From Vanrija pseudolonga (Eukaryota > Basidiomycota > Tremellomycetes > Trichosporonales > Trichosporonaceae): 64,000 nt of DNA. The notes under the pieces were generated by a model. The model had not been told where the DNA came from and searched no databases. It saw only the letters and a list, made by a program, of their open reading frames with translations. The position numbers were made by a program, and so were the translations under genes. Shown here in pieces: positions 33,153 through 43,260 of the stretch. Every line of letters begins with the position of its first letter. The stretch's first letter is position 1. The DNA lies in contig NC_085850.1 of assembly GCF_020906515.1 (NCBI RefSeq), positions 3,038,001-3,102,000 on the forward strand, read 5' to 3'.

Positions 33153-33863
33153 ATGTCCCAGCCACCTGCGGGCCTCGACCTCGTCCAACTCGATGGCATA
33201 CTCACATTCCTCAAGGACCAGCTCCTCTCTGGGCTTTCTGGGCAGGCCGCTGCCTCGTCGACTCCTCCGGCGAAGGATGACGACCCAGCCCCAGAAGTCG
33301 GAATCCCCGACACCGGCCCCGAGGAAGCGCCTGACGAGGTGGACGAGAAGCCCAAGATCAAGGGCCTCGGAGGGGTCGACTTCAAGACGACCATGAATCT
33401 TGAGAGGTACAAGTACAACGAGGAGCGCGACCGCGGTGAGTTGGGTTGACGCTCGAATATGGTCGACTCGTTCTCACACATTGGGACAGGCATGCTGAGA
33501 ATCACGCTCCAAGGTGTGCACGATGGAACCCAGCACCACCAAAAGCTGTGGGTTTCGCCACACAATACCGGAGATGATTTCAAGGTGCGAGTCTATCCTT
33601 GATCTCTATTGACCATAGAACTATCTGCAGAATGAGAAGGGTTACGAGAAGTCGAGGCTTCGGTTTGTCCAGCCTCTGTCAACAATGGAACAGCTGACGA
33701 TACATTCTAGTCTGGTCCACGAGGGAGTCCTTTTAAAGGATACCGACACCATTGCCTCTCTCATGATGGCTGAGGATGACATCGTGGATATCTATCTCGA
33801 CGTCTTCGAAGAGCGTGAGTTCAAGTGTTGGCGTCGGACTGATCCGCAGAAATGGGCGGCTAG
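33153..33863 (+). CDS. SUMO-like modifier 15, ends EQMGG
   Basis: Exons 33153-33435, 33490-33584, 33619-33662, 33711-33814 and 33850-33863 encode 179 residues. The tail contains a possible amphipathic helix (LVQLDGILTFLKDQLLSGL), an acidic stretch and DEKPKIKGLGGVDFKT. The domain reads GMLRITLQGVHDGTQHHQKL, NYLQNEKGYEKSRLRLVHEG and DIVDIYLDVFEEQMGG. It pairs with gene 14 in the 95-nt second exon, the GVH-GT-HH loop, LVHEG and the YLDVF insertion, so these form a subfamily. Confidence 0.88.
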
Positions 33864-34201
33864 ACCCGTCGATGGGTGTGCCATGGCACTGGGATGCAAC
33901 CCCTTACCAAGTAATCGATGCGTCGTTCATTTGTATATGTGTTGATATGTAGAGCTGTTCGGTCCGCTGGTCCATAATTCCACAGCGTACGGATGGCCTC
34001 GGCTGGAGGACTGAAGCCGTGATTGTGGCACTTTACGAGAAGGTGCCACACTCACATTCTCCCGTTTCCCCTCCCGCTGCCATTTCACCTTCATCACGCC
34101 GACCACCCATCTGTCATCCTTCCACTCTCTCACTATCCCATCACATCACCAGTACCCCAACCCCCTCAATCTCAGTCTTGTTCTCACACGATCTTGCAGC
34201 C
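33864..34201. other. Spacer in the array
   Basis: About 340 nt. The second half is CT/CCC-rich (CCCATCTGTCATCC) before GCAGCC-ATG. Nothing else seen. Confidence 0.45.
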
Positions 34202-35007
34202 ATGTCTCACGAGGCCACTCCCATGTCCCCTTCTCCTCCCATGTTCCCTTCTCCTCTTATGTCCCCTCCTCTCCCTCCTCCTCTCCAGTCCCCTCCTCTT
34301 CTCATGGCCCCTCCTCCATCCTCGCCCACTGTCGACCAGTCTGGTGCGGCGAACGAAGGGGGCGACCAGCTTCCTCCCGACGACGTCCAGGACGACTTTG
34401 CCCTCCCTCTGATCAATCAGGATGAAGATCTCAGGCGGATTGAAGAGTACATGGCCGGCGGCACCGGCACCGGCGCCCACCTTCCACAGCTCGAGGGGCT
34501 GCAGACCGCTGGCCCAGCTGTCCTCGACATCAAGCCTTTCATCCCCGACTTGGTGCCGATCGGCGTAGACTTTCAGCGCATCCGCGACCCCCACAACTGT
34601 GAGTTGTGCTTAACCGTCCGCCCAACTGACAACCAGTCCCCCTGTATGACCCGCCGGGCTACTACCAGATCCGACTCAAGGGCTCCAAGGAGCACCAGTC
34701 GTATGTTGTCAAGATCTGGGTGACGCCCACCACCACTGGCGGGGACCTACTCGTAAGCGCCCGAGTGGTACCCACCTGACGCCGCAGAACTACCTCTCCG
34801 ACAACTTTGGCTACCAGCCCGCGACCGTCCGGTAAGTGCCCTCCTTGCTCCCCTCTGACAGCAGCCTCCTGTACTGTGGCGAACGGCTCAAGGCGACCGA
34901 CACCATGACGTCCATCGAGATGGAGCCTGAAGGCGACATCGACGTCGCTGTTGAGAGTGAGTTGACCTCTCCGTGGCTGTGGCTAACTCCCAGTGATGGG
35001 CGGGTGA
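34202..35007 (+). CDS. SUMO-like modifier 16, Pro/Met-rich tail, ends EMMGG
   Basis: Exons 34202-34598, 34637-34752, 34788-34831, 34865-34956 and 34994-35007 give 220 residues. The tail has a low-complexity Pro/Ser/Met segment (MSPSPPMFPSPLMSPPLPPP), an acidic middle (DDVQDDFALP, DEDLRRIEEYM), then VLDIKPFIPDLVPIGVDFQR. The domain is GYYQIRLKGSKEHQSYVVKI, NYLSDNFGYQPATVRLLYCG and PEGDIDVAVEMMGG. Gln of the EQxGG motif is replaced by Met through a GAG-A/TG split codon, yet the 14-nt exon and diglycine-stop remain. Confidence 0.85.
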
Positions 35008-35548
35008 AGGGGCTGGGTAGTCTTGTTCCTCGTATCTCGCGACACCTGTATTCCCTCGTGATGTAGACGATGTTGTATCCTTCCCGAGTAGTGAAAGAGC
35101 CCATTGGTTGTTCTACGTGCACTCCTGCCATCTCAACCGTCACCGTCTCATAGTCGAGCATTCCGCAAGTTCCCAACCACAGACAACCACACACAACCTT
35201 GTTGCCTCCTCTCATGTTCCGTGCAGTGCCTCGGAGTCTCAATTCTCCCTCCTCTTCCACAACGGCCCGTACTGCGGCCGAGCACACCCGGACTCTACTG
35301 ACACGCCTCTATCTCTTGCAGGACCTCACTTCTGGATTAACTCTCTTCATCTTGGAGGAGAAGAAGCCTGCCCATCGCGACACCCAATGGACGCATTTCA
35401 ACGCCGCCGCAATCCGCTTCCTCGATCTCCCTCCCCACTTCCCTCACCTCGTCTTCCTTCTTCCATCTTGACCTCGTCTCTCTACCCACTCACTCACCGA
35501 CTCATCTTGCTCACGTCCACTACCTTCTTGACCCCTCTGAGCTCCACA
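35008..35548. other. Spacer in the array
   Basis: About 540 nt, the largest plus-strand gap in the second half of the array. Plus-strand frames pass through it, but none has a supported start or splice structure. The end is CT/CAC-rich before ACA-ATG. Confidence 0.4.
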
Positions 35549-36382
35549 ATGTCCAGCGAGATCCCTGTCGACCAGTTGGCTGGTCTCAACCTCGTCGACG
35601 TCCCAGATTTCTCCAATCCCATCACCGAGGCCGAGCTGGCCGAGTTCAACGCGTGGACCAACGAGATCTTTGATACCCCAATGGACTCGACACAAGGCAC
35701 TCCCCTCGCCTCTGTGATCGACGTCCGCCCTGCCGCCTCAGTGCTCGACGTCCGCCCTTCCGCGGCAGTGCTCGAGGTCCGACCCGGCTCCGCGGCACTA
35801 GACGTCAACCCCTCGGCTAGCCGATACACCAGCTCCTCCGCCAGGCGGGGGCGAGGCAGAGTTCCGTCCTCCCACCCGTATGCCCGAAGCCACAACGACC
35901 TCCTCGCAGACACCGACGCCCGTATCGCGTGCGCCGTCGACTTTACGCGCATCCGCCGCGCAAAGTGTAAGCACCACCCACAGCGCGCGCTGAACCCAGA
36001 CCGCGACCCCGGCCCGCGGGGGTACTTCAAGATCGCGCTCCGTGGGCTCGACGGCGAGATGCAGCCGACCAGTGTCAGGGTGTGGGTCCGGCCCCGAACC
36101 GATGCTGGGGACATCAAGGTGAGTGAGGGCTTGGTGTTGCTGACGGCAGGCGTACTTGCGTGACTCGTTTGGATACGATCCCGACATCGTTAGGTAAGGT
36201 CTGTGCGAGCCACGCTCACCCCAGCCTCTCGCACAACGACGCTGCCCTGCATGACGACGACTCGATCCTCTCCCGTGGTATCAAGAAGGGCGACCCGATC
36301 AATGTCATGATCACGAGTGAGTCGAGCGGTGGGTCGGCGCTGACCGTCAGTGGTGATGGCTGAGGGTGTACTTCTACCGTGA
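35549..36382 (+). CDS. SUMO-like modifier 17, degenerate C-terminus, no diglycine
   Basis: Exons 35549-35966, 36000-36118, 36150-36193, 36225-36316 and 36351-36382 encode 234 residues. The tail has four imperfect units of the form (V/A)(I/L)(D/E)V(R/N)P between about 35714 and 35814, analogous in layout to the DIKP units of gene 14 but with Arg in place of Lys. A-AVDFTRIRRAKY stands for the DF signature. The domain is GYFKIALRGLDGEMQPTSVR, AYLRDSFGYDPDIVRSLSHN and IKKGDPINVMITM. The terminal exon, homologous to that of gene 16, now reads VMAEGVLLP instead of MGG, so this copy cannot be conjugated through a diglycine. Confidence 0.72.
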
Positions 36383-36976
36383 TACCTTTATCTCCAGTGC
36401 CATGTAGCTTGTGTCTAACTTCGGGATGTGGGTCGGGAGCCACTCCTCCCCAGTCTCGGTCGGACCCACCTCCATGCCTCCTGCAACATCCGATCGCTAC
36501 ACGGGTTTCGGCAGCCCACCCGCCGAGGAGTGGGCGTCAATGCCTGGCCGCGGGGTGGCCGCGGTGGTGGGGTCGGCAACACCCACGGAACTGTGCCACT
36601 CATTTTTGCATCCACAGCTATTCTGGGTTCCGGCACCCGACTCAGGCCGTAGCGACCGCTTATTGGCGCAATGTTCTCTGGGATATCTGCTGACCCGGGG
36701 CGGGTCAGATACAGGAGGTAGGCTCACGGCAGGCCACGCCGCGGGGCTGGCCGCCTTGCCGCCTCCACATTCCCAGCCGCCAGGTCGGCCAGGTCCCAAA
36801 ATACATCTAACCGAGGCAGGTGGCCAGGTGGACAGACAACAACGACATCATAGGTGGGCGAAGAGTGGTCGTGGGGCCGGCGGCGTCAGTGAGGCGCAGT
36901 AGAATACAGCTTGCTCGCTGTGTACTTAAGCCAGGACCGAGGCCCCGCCCTGCCCCGCTCACACTCCCCCCACACA
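36383..36976. other. Spacer between SUMO-like array and permease
   Basis: About 590 nt. It holds the 3' end of the array and the permease promoter, ending in CCCCGCTCACACTCCCCCCACACA before the ATG. No coding exon supported. Confidence 0.5.
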
Positions 36977-38792
36977 ATGGCCTCGAGCGACGAACACCTC
37001 CACGCCGACGTGCACGACGAGAAGGCGGCCGACGCGGCCAAGGCGACCGCGCGCCACACGGCGCGCGTGCACTCTGTCGTCGAGAACGAGGTGCACCTCG
37101 AGCGCAACTTTTCCTTCCTTGCCAGCCTGGGACTGGCGTTCACGCTGCTGAATAGCTGGACTGGTGGGTGGCGTCGTCGACCGGAAATGGGGCTGACCCG
37201 CAGCAATGTACGTTTTCGCCGGGACAGAGATCCGGACATCCGGGGCGTAAGCAACAAGCTCACACGACCGCCGTTGTGCAGGTCTGGCTCGTAAGTCCCC
37301 CCGTACCGCGCACCAGCTCACGCCCCAGCCTCTCGCTCGTGCTCCCCTCTGGCGGCTCCGTGTCCATGGTCTGGGGCCTGCTCGTGTCCGCCGTCGGCAC
37401 GATGCTCATGTGTGTCTCACTGTAAGTCGTGACCTACCAGCCAGGACTGACGTCAGCGCCGAGATCTGCCACTTCCTCCCTCTCTCCGGCGGGCAGTACG
37501 ACTGGGCATGTAGGTTGGGGCGCTGGGGCCGCATGCTAACTCGCCCAGACATCCTCGCGCCCGAGAGTAACCGTAACAGCCTGGCCTTCTTCACCGGCTG
37601 GATGGCGACCGCGGGCTGGGTCGCGCTCGCCGCCACGGCCGCCGCGCTCGGCAGCACCTTCGTGACCGGCATCATCTCGCTCTGGCACCCGAGCTACTCG
37701 GCGCAGGCGTGGCAGGGGTTCCTGATCTACATTGGCATCCTGCTGCAGTCGTTCGTGCTGAACATCTTCAGCGTGCGCCTCCTGCCGCACATTGACAAGT
37801 TTGCTGGCCTGTGGAGCATGGTCGGCATCGTGACGGTCATCATCGTGTGCCTCGTGTGCTCGCGCGGCGACTACCAGCCCGCCAAGGCCGTCTTTGCACA
37901 GTGGACAAACGAGACGGGCTGGCCGAACGGCATGGCCTTCATCATGGGCCTGCTGCAGTCTGTGTTTGGGCTCACTGGGTTCGACGCCGCGACGCACATG
38001 ATCGAGGAGATGCCCGCCCCCAAGAAGAACGCGCCGCAGGTCATGGTGTCGGCTGTTATCATGGGCACGGTCACCTCGTGGCTGTTCATGATCGTACTGC
38101 TGTTCTGCCTGACGTCGTTTGACGACGTGCTCAACTCGGGCGCGACGACCGGGCCGCTGCTCACAATCTACTACCAGGCTACGCGCAGCCGCGTCGGCGC
38201 GACCTGCCTGATCATGTTCAACCTCATGGCGTTTGTCTTTGTCCAGCAGGTGCTCATCACGGTCAGCTCGCGCATGCTGCTCACGCTCGCGCGTGACCGC
38301 GGCGTGGGCCAGCTGTCCCGCTTCCTCGCGCCAGTGCACCCGACGCTCAAGGTCCCCGTGTGGTCCATCATCTTCTGCACCTTCTGGGTCGTCGTCTTCG
38401 GGCTCATCAACCTCGGCTCGGCGGTCGCGCTCAACGCCATCCTGTCGAGCTCGGTGGTGCTGCTGCAGATCTCGTACTTTGTGCCCATCTTGCTTGCGTG
38501 CCTGCGTGGCGAGAAAGCCTTCCAGGGGTACGACCGCGACGCGCGCTGGAACCTCGGCCGCTGGCGCCGCCCGATCAACGCCCTCGCCCTCGTCTTCCTC
38601 GCCGTCACCACCATCTGCTTCATGTTCCCGCCCATCATCCCCGTCAACTCGGGCAGCGAGATGAACTGGGTCGTCCTCGTCGTCGGGATCGTGTTCATCA
38701 TGTGCGGCGTGACGTGGCTCGTTGACGGGCGTAAGCGCTTCCAGGGCCCAAGCGAGCTTGAGGAGCGCCTCGCCGAGTCACTCGCGTCGTAG
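36977..38792 (+). CDS. APC-family amino-acid/choline-type permease
   Basis: Six exons (36977-37163, 37204-37207, 37282-37290, 37329-37421, 37457-37509, 37549-38792) encode 529 residues. This is a 12-helix plasma-membrane transporter of the fungal amino-acid/choline transporter group (HNM1/GABA-permease type). Seen: cytosolic N-terminus, ASLGLAFTLLNSWTAMSGSL and LPSGGSVSMVWGLLVS (TM1-2), AEICHFLPLSGGQYDWA, GFDAATHMIEEM (family consensus), then regular hydrophobic helices to ERLAESLAS. The substrate is not deducible; choline, GABA and other amino acids are candidates. A 4-nt second exon (CAAT) followed by a 9-nt third exon is needed to recover the conserved NSWTAMSGSLSLVLPSGG segment. The C-terminal three quarters lie in a single exon. 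Confidence 0.92.
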
Positions 38793-40673
38793 TAGAGTCA
38801 TAGTTGTACATATCAATGCCATCTGAATGCCACGGGTCGGAAGTGGAGTTAGAGTTAGCAGGATCAGTGTTTAACGCTAGGGGTTCTGAGTCACCGAGGT
38901 CGGGTTGGCACGTTCGCCCGACAATGTTGGGCCCGACGACACCCCGGTCCCCTCGAGAAGCCGCATCCCGAGATGCATGCGCCTCACTATGGCAAGTCGC
39001 CGGGGTCCACGTCGGTCCTTGCCTCGTCGTCCGCAGTCGACTCTGTCTGGAAACAGCATCCGAGTCGGCCCTCCCGAGTGGGCGGGGCATAGTCTGCTGG
39101 GAGCTTGGCGATAAGTTGTATCTTGCTGAACTCTACGTAGCGATACGTCCTATCTTGGGAGCTACTGGGAGCTACGACTCGTCGCCTCGACGACTGTTGT
39201 CGGGTCGCCCGCCGCTTATTAGGGTCCAATAGGGAGGCCCTAGTCCTAATACATAGACTAGTCAGTCCCCTCGACCTTGAAACGTTGTAATTTGCTGTGA
39301 TGAATCAGAGTAAGCTTCGACCAAGGTTCCATTCAGGAGCCCAGGAGGAGATTAGAATAGCGAGTACCCCGTGTCACGGAGTAATGCCATTCAAGGCAAC
39401 AGGGCAAGGCTACTCACCCCCTACTTGCACGGTTACACACACCATGGTTTAGGCTGCCCCGTGGCGCCGGCACCGGCGGTACCCAGCTTGCCCACGCCTG
39501 CCCACCGGAGGGACGACGGCCCATGGCCACGGCGAGGTTGTGCCCAATGCGAGTCGGACGGGCCTGCAGAGCAAGGTGGCAATATCAGGAGCGAGCACAG
39601 TCGCCCACCGTCTTCTTCGCGAGGCATCTAGATCGAGCGTGTGAGCGCGCTCGAGCCTGGCCTGGCAGCTGGCCAATCTGGCCACCCACATGCGTGATCT
39701 GCCGACATGCGTGCCTGCAATACGTTTAGTTTACATTCAGCAGCACTGTTGACACGCCTCATGCCGATGCTCGGCACGCTCAGCGCGTCGGGCCGCCCCG
39801 AGATGATGTTGATCCTGCTGACCCCGCCGCCGCGAGGTCGAATGCCGACGAGGACGGACGCGCCACTTGACCTGCGGGGCGATTATGCGGCGGCAGCAGA
39901 GATGGTTGGGCCATGCCGCGGCTCGTTCGGGGCTCGATATATTTGGGCGGTCAACGGAATGCAAAGCCGAGCGCATGCATGGCAAGTGTATTACGTGCTA
40001 CAAACAGTTGTGTCTGCCCGCGGGGCGAGATATCAGTAGGGGTGTGGGTTATAGCATTGGCTAGCGCCATACCAGATGGGCACTAGCAGGGGTCGGCAGG
40101 TCAACGTCCGGTGCGTGTCAAAGTGTTCTGTCGTTCTGATTCGTGTGTCGTGTTGGTTTGGTGGCAGTCGATGTCCGGTGCCTAGACAAAAGGCGGCTTG
40201 CGGCTTGGGAAACAGATGCGCAGCCCCTTGTCTGGGGCAGAGCGGGGTCATGTCGCGGAGAAGGAGGTGCGGTGCAAAGGCGTAGCGTGTATTGTTGGTG
40301 CAGGAGTCGTTGCAGCGCGTAAAGAATCGTGCGTGAGGCGTTGTATTCGTTGCCGTGTCGTGATCAAGAGAGGCCAGTGAATCCAGAAGGGCGAGCGAGT
40401 CCAGCTCGGCATCGTAATGTACAGTTTAGTCGTTATGATCGTGAAGGCTCGGCCCTCGCCTCGTCATGGCGCGTCCTGACGCCAGGGGAGCGCGCGGATC
40501 GAGCCCAGACTGTTTTGTACCCGCAGAGAAAGGTATGCCTTCCCAGCACGGGTGTCGGCGCGGGGCGAGCTCGGCGCGCGAAGCGGGGGCGCCGACAGTC
40601 CGCGAGTACGAGTGCGTGGTGTCTGTGTGTAGTGGTCAGGTCGTGTCGAGCGAGGAGGTAGGTGTGTGGGAGC
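38793..40673. other. Spacer downstream of permease
   Basis: 1.9 kb without a recognisable gene. Local AT content rises around 39230-39360 (CCTAATACATAGACTAG, TTGAAACGTTGTAATTTGC). Frames on both strands are short and overlapping. Nothing could be assigned. Confidence 0.5.
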
Positions 40674-41471
40674 CTAGAATCGATCATCGTCACGCATAAA
40701 CGAAACGCGCGACGACGCAAACACCGCAGCTGCGGGCGGCGAGTGCATGTGCATGTGATTGTGGACGGACAGGTGGCACGGCCAATTCAGACACTGGTTC
40801 CGGGGCACGCGAAACAAGCCACCGATCCACGCATGCACAACAGGCGCGTAGGCGTGACTAGAATGTAAACTCACGTCGTTCTGGGCTGCGAGGAACGCGC
40901 GGGGTGTGGTGCGCCGGCGCAGGGGGATCGTATGGTGGTGGTTTGTTGGGTGCAGGTGTGGGTCGTGCAGTGCGGCGCTGGGCGGCGGCGACTCTGGCTC
41001 GGCGGACTCGGTGGCGGCGGGGTGGAACGCGAGCTCGAGGGCCTCGCCGCCGCGCGCGCTCGCTCGGCGCTGCGGAGGGAGAGGCGACTCGCGCCCCGCA
41101 AACGGGTTGCCGTCCACCCCTTGCGAGGAGGGGCTGCGGGCCATGTCGACGGCGGCGAGCGGCGCACGGACGTACCCGATGCTCGCTAGGCTGCGGCGCA
41201 TGGGCTCGGACGCCGGTGCACAGAGGGATGTGTACGAGCTCGACGAGGATGACGAGGATGGCGAGGCCGTCAGCCGGGGAGGCGACGGCGTGAGCGGTGG
41301 CGGGGTGGTGGTGCAGAGGAGTGGGGTCATGCCGCGGGGTAGATGCCGTGGGGTTGTGTGGTGGTGGAGTGTGTTGTTGTTGTTGTTGTGGTCAATGCCA
41401 AGGTCGTCGAGGTCGTCGTTGTCGCGCGGTGCAGCGTCAACGTCTAGACACGCCGACAGAGATGTGGACAT
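40674..41471 (-). CDS. Hypothetical Ser/Pro/His-rich protein
   Basis: Unspliced minus-strand frame of 265 residues starting MSTSLSACLDVDAAPRDNDD. It has Asn and His runs (NNNNNT, HHHT), a poly-Ser block (SSSSSSSSYTSL), then RKR-rich PLRRRTTPRAFLAAQND and a terminal FASSRVSFMRDDDRF. A GTGAGT just after AAQND (about 40873) could be a donor, so the last third may be spliced differently. No domain recognised; it looks disordered. The coding status rests on frame length, plausible N- and C-termini and its isolation from other genes. Confidence 0.4.
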   Translation of the reverse strand: MSTSLSACLDVDAAPRDNDDLDDLGIDHNNNNNTLHHHTTPRHLPRGMTPLLCTTTPPPLTPSPPRLTASPSSSSSSSSYTSLCAPASEPMRRSLASIGYVRAPLAAVDMARSPSSQGVDGNPFAGRESPLPPQRRASARGGEALELAFHPAATESAEPESPPPSAALHDPHLHPTNHHHTIPLRRRTTPRAFLAAQNDVSLHSSHAYAPVVHAWIGGLFRVPRNQCLNWPCHLSVHNHMHMHSPPAAAVFASSRVSFMRDDDRF

Positions 41472-43260
41472 GGGGGTTGTATGTGATGCGATGTGATGAG
41501 TGGTGATGCACGGAGAGGGGGAGTGTTGTGTGTGAGATGCGAGTCGGCTCTTTTGAGTGCAGCAGAGGAGGTCGGGTTGGATGCCGAGACTTTGTGTTAT
41601 GCCTCCTCGATCAACACTCTGACATGCCTGGTTCCTTGCCGCCCGTTTAAACCCTGAGCCACCCACCACCCAGCAGACGGCCACTTTCTCACCCAAAGTG
41701 TGTCACGCAAGGACAAGACACACCAAACACGGACGACGACGATGCATACTCACCGTGTCCTGCTGCACTTGTCCCTCGCCTCCGCTGCGATCTGCATCTC
41801 TACCCCGACGATTCAATATGGGCCGCGGAATGGCGCGCCGCACACGTCGGCGTGAATATATGGCGTCGAACGCGACGGCGGTGGCGGCGGAGGCGGTCAA
41901 GGCCAAGCAAGGCCTGCTGGGCGGGTGACCACCACTGTAGCGGGGTCTGATGTCATCGTAGGCGGCACATGCTAACTAGACCTTCCCTGCACGGTGACTC
42001 CTCCCCCGCGCAGTCAACCATGCACCCCCCTACAGCCCCTGGCGCCCTCTACGCCGCTGATGCTTTGCCTTTGCATATACCTACCTCCCTTCCGAGAATT
42101 CGCTTGCGATGCGAAACAGAAGGTTGCAGCGCACAGACACGTCGGTGCGGCCCGCGCCGCCGCCTGGCGGGTGAGCGTCGGGTGACGCCAGCTCTGGCTC
42201 TCCCCACCCAGCGGCGCTGATTATTCCTGGCCACAAGTGTCGGTTGCGGGGCTCGCTGCGGTGAGTTGTTAAGCCTGATCCTTGTTCAGTTGCTGCAGAG
42301 CCCGTGACCCCCACAACGCCAAAAGTTCGTCTACTTACCGCGGCCATCTGCAAGGCACTGATGCGTCTTTCTTTACTTTTGCGATTCGGGATTTCTGTCT
42401 GGTTAGCGCGCGGGCAGAGAGGCCTCTTGCTACAGATCTCCTTGCGGCCTCGTCCTCGCTCATCCTTGTCGCCGCATACATTCCTTCGGACAGCTGACGA
42501 CTTCTTCGTCCGCTCGCCAGTGAGCGACTCGGAAACCCCAAAGAGACTTTACTTCCGAAATTAACTCTGCGTAGAAAGAGGGCGGGTGTGTACCATGCGG
42601 TATTCTGGCCACTCAACGCTCGACACGCCATCGACTTGCTGCTCGGCCTGCTCGACCTGCTCATTGAATGTGTCGTGGCTGCGTCCCGTGTGCCGAGGTC
42701 CGAGGGCACCTCGTGTGGCGTGTGTGGACGGGTGGAGGTGAAGAAGGAACACTGACACACACACACGTGCCTGTGGCGACAACCATTGGGTGAGGCTTCT
42801 CGACGCTCGACGTTGTGTTTGTTGATCTGCGTCGCCGTCGTCGTCTTGTTCCATTCAGACTCGACACTGTGCGACAGTGCAACAATCTGCGCCACTGCGC
42901 CGTCGTGATCCAGCCCAGATCCTTGCTTGTTATCTGTACCTCGCAATCAGGGCGACTCAATGACCTGGCGACCACCTAGACGACCGCCGCCATACCCCAA
43001 CATCCATCTAGATTGCCGCCGGGCCACCAGCGACATCCGCCCAAGACCACTCAATCCATGAATAAACGTGAATACAAGCCCCAGAATACAATGTTTGCCG
43101 TAATGCTTTATGCTCAACTTGCTCGTGACCTGTTGCGAAGCGCCGTCGCGAGCGCCATGCCAGTCGATCCGACGTCTCGCCCGAGTCCAGAAGGTCCGAC
43201 GATCCGACGGAGGCAAGGCCGAAGGCGCAATCAATAGAAGAGAGAGAGACCAGACCCAGT
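41472..43260. other. Spacer without supported genes
   Basis: 1.8 kb. Two weak possibilities were seen. One is a 37-codon plus-strand frame at about 41818 (MGRGMARRTRRREYMASNAT, ending LLGG). The other is a Ser/Arg-rich minus-strand frame around 42946-42335. Neither has convincing splice sites or family similarity. A TGTGTGTGTG tract lies on the minus strand near 42752-42766. Confidence 0.4.

Larger units (their letters stand above)
19107..36382. repeat. Tandem array of 17 SUMO-like modifier genes
   Basis: Seventeen homologous genes, 16 on the plus strand and one inverted, occupy 17.3 kb without an unrelated recognisable gene. Shared build: (1) a variable, mostly acidic and disordered tail, usually closing with a motif near DIKPKI-GL--GVDFKP; (2) a ubiquitin-fold domain aligning with SUMO, with strands EFTIKLQG-KDG, helix HLVKYYGYE-DKLR, then (V/L)IYDG----D-DTM-EL-VE-GD-FDV-LEQ; (3) a diglycine. 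Coding exons after the first are almost always 113, 44, 92 and 14 nt, in phases 1, 0, 2 and 1. The final 14 nt reads AG CTN GGN GGN stop, completing a split Gln codon. Variants: genes 1, 5 and 13 lack one or more introns; genes 14-15 have 95 nt in place of 113. Intergenic distances are about 240-1,000 nt, each ending in pyrimidine-rich, CACTC-rich sequence before the ATG. Order and sizes argue for repeated local duplication followed by strong divergence. Confidence 0.93.

Noticed and set aside
19107-36382. Interpretation of the array as ubiquitin or Rad60/NIP45-type SUMO-like domains
   Set aside because: Ubiquitin ends LRLRGG, and Rad60/NIP45 SLDs lack a C-terminal diglycine. The EQ-x-GG end, the DG...DT(M)..L.(V/M)E..D..DV pattern and the KP-rich tails fit SUMO best.
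36412-36902. Plus-strand 163-residue frame before the permease
   Set aside because: Composition is typical of noncoding GC-rich DNA, it overlaps other equally long frames, and it shows no relation to the SUMO-like family.
37536-38339. 267-residue minus-strand frame inside the permease
   Set aside because: It is the antisense shadow of a GC-rich membrane-protein exon; His/Arg/Glu composition mirrors Val/Ala/Leu codons.
41818-41928. Small ORF ending in LLGG, as a possible extra ubiquitin-like modifier
   Set aside because: Only 37 residues, Arg/Ala-rich, no ubiquitin fold, and no family exon pattern. The GG is probably coincidence.
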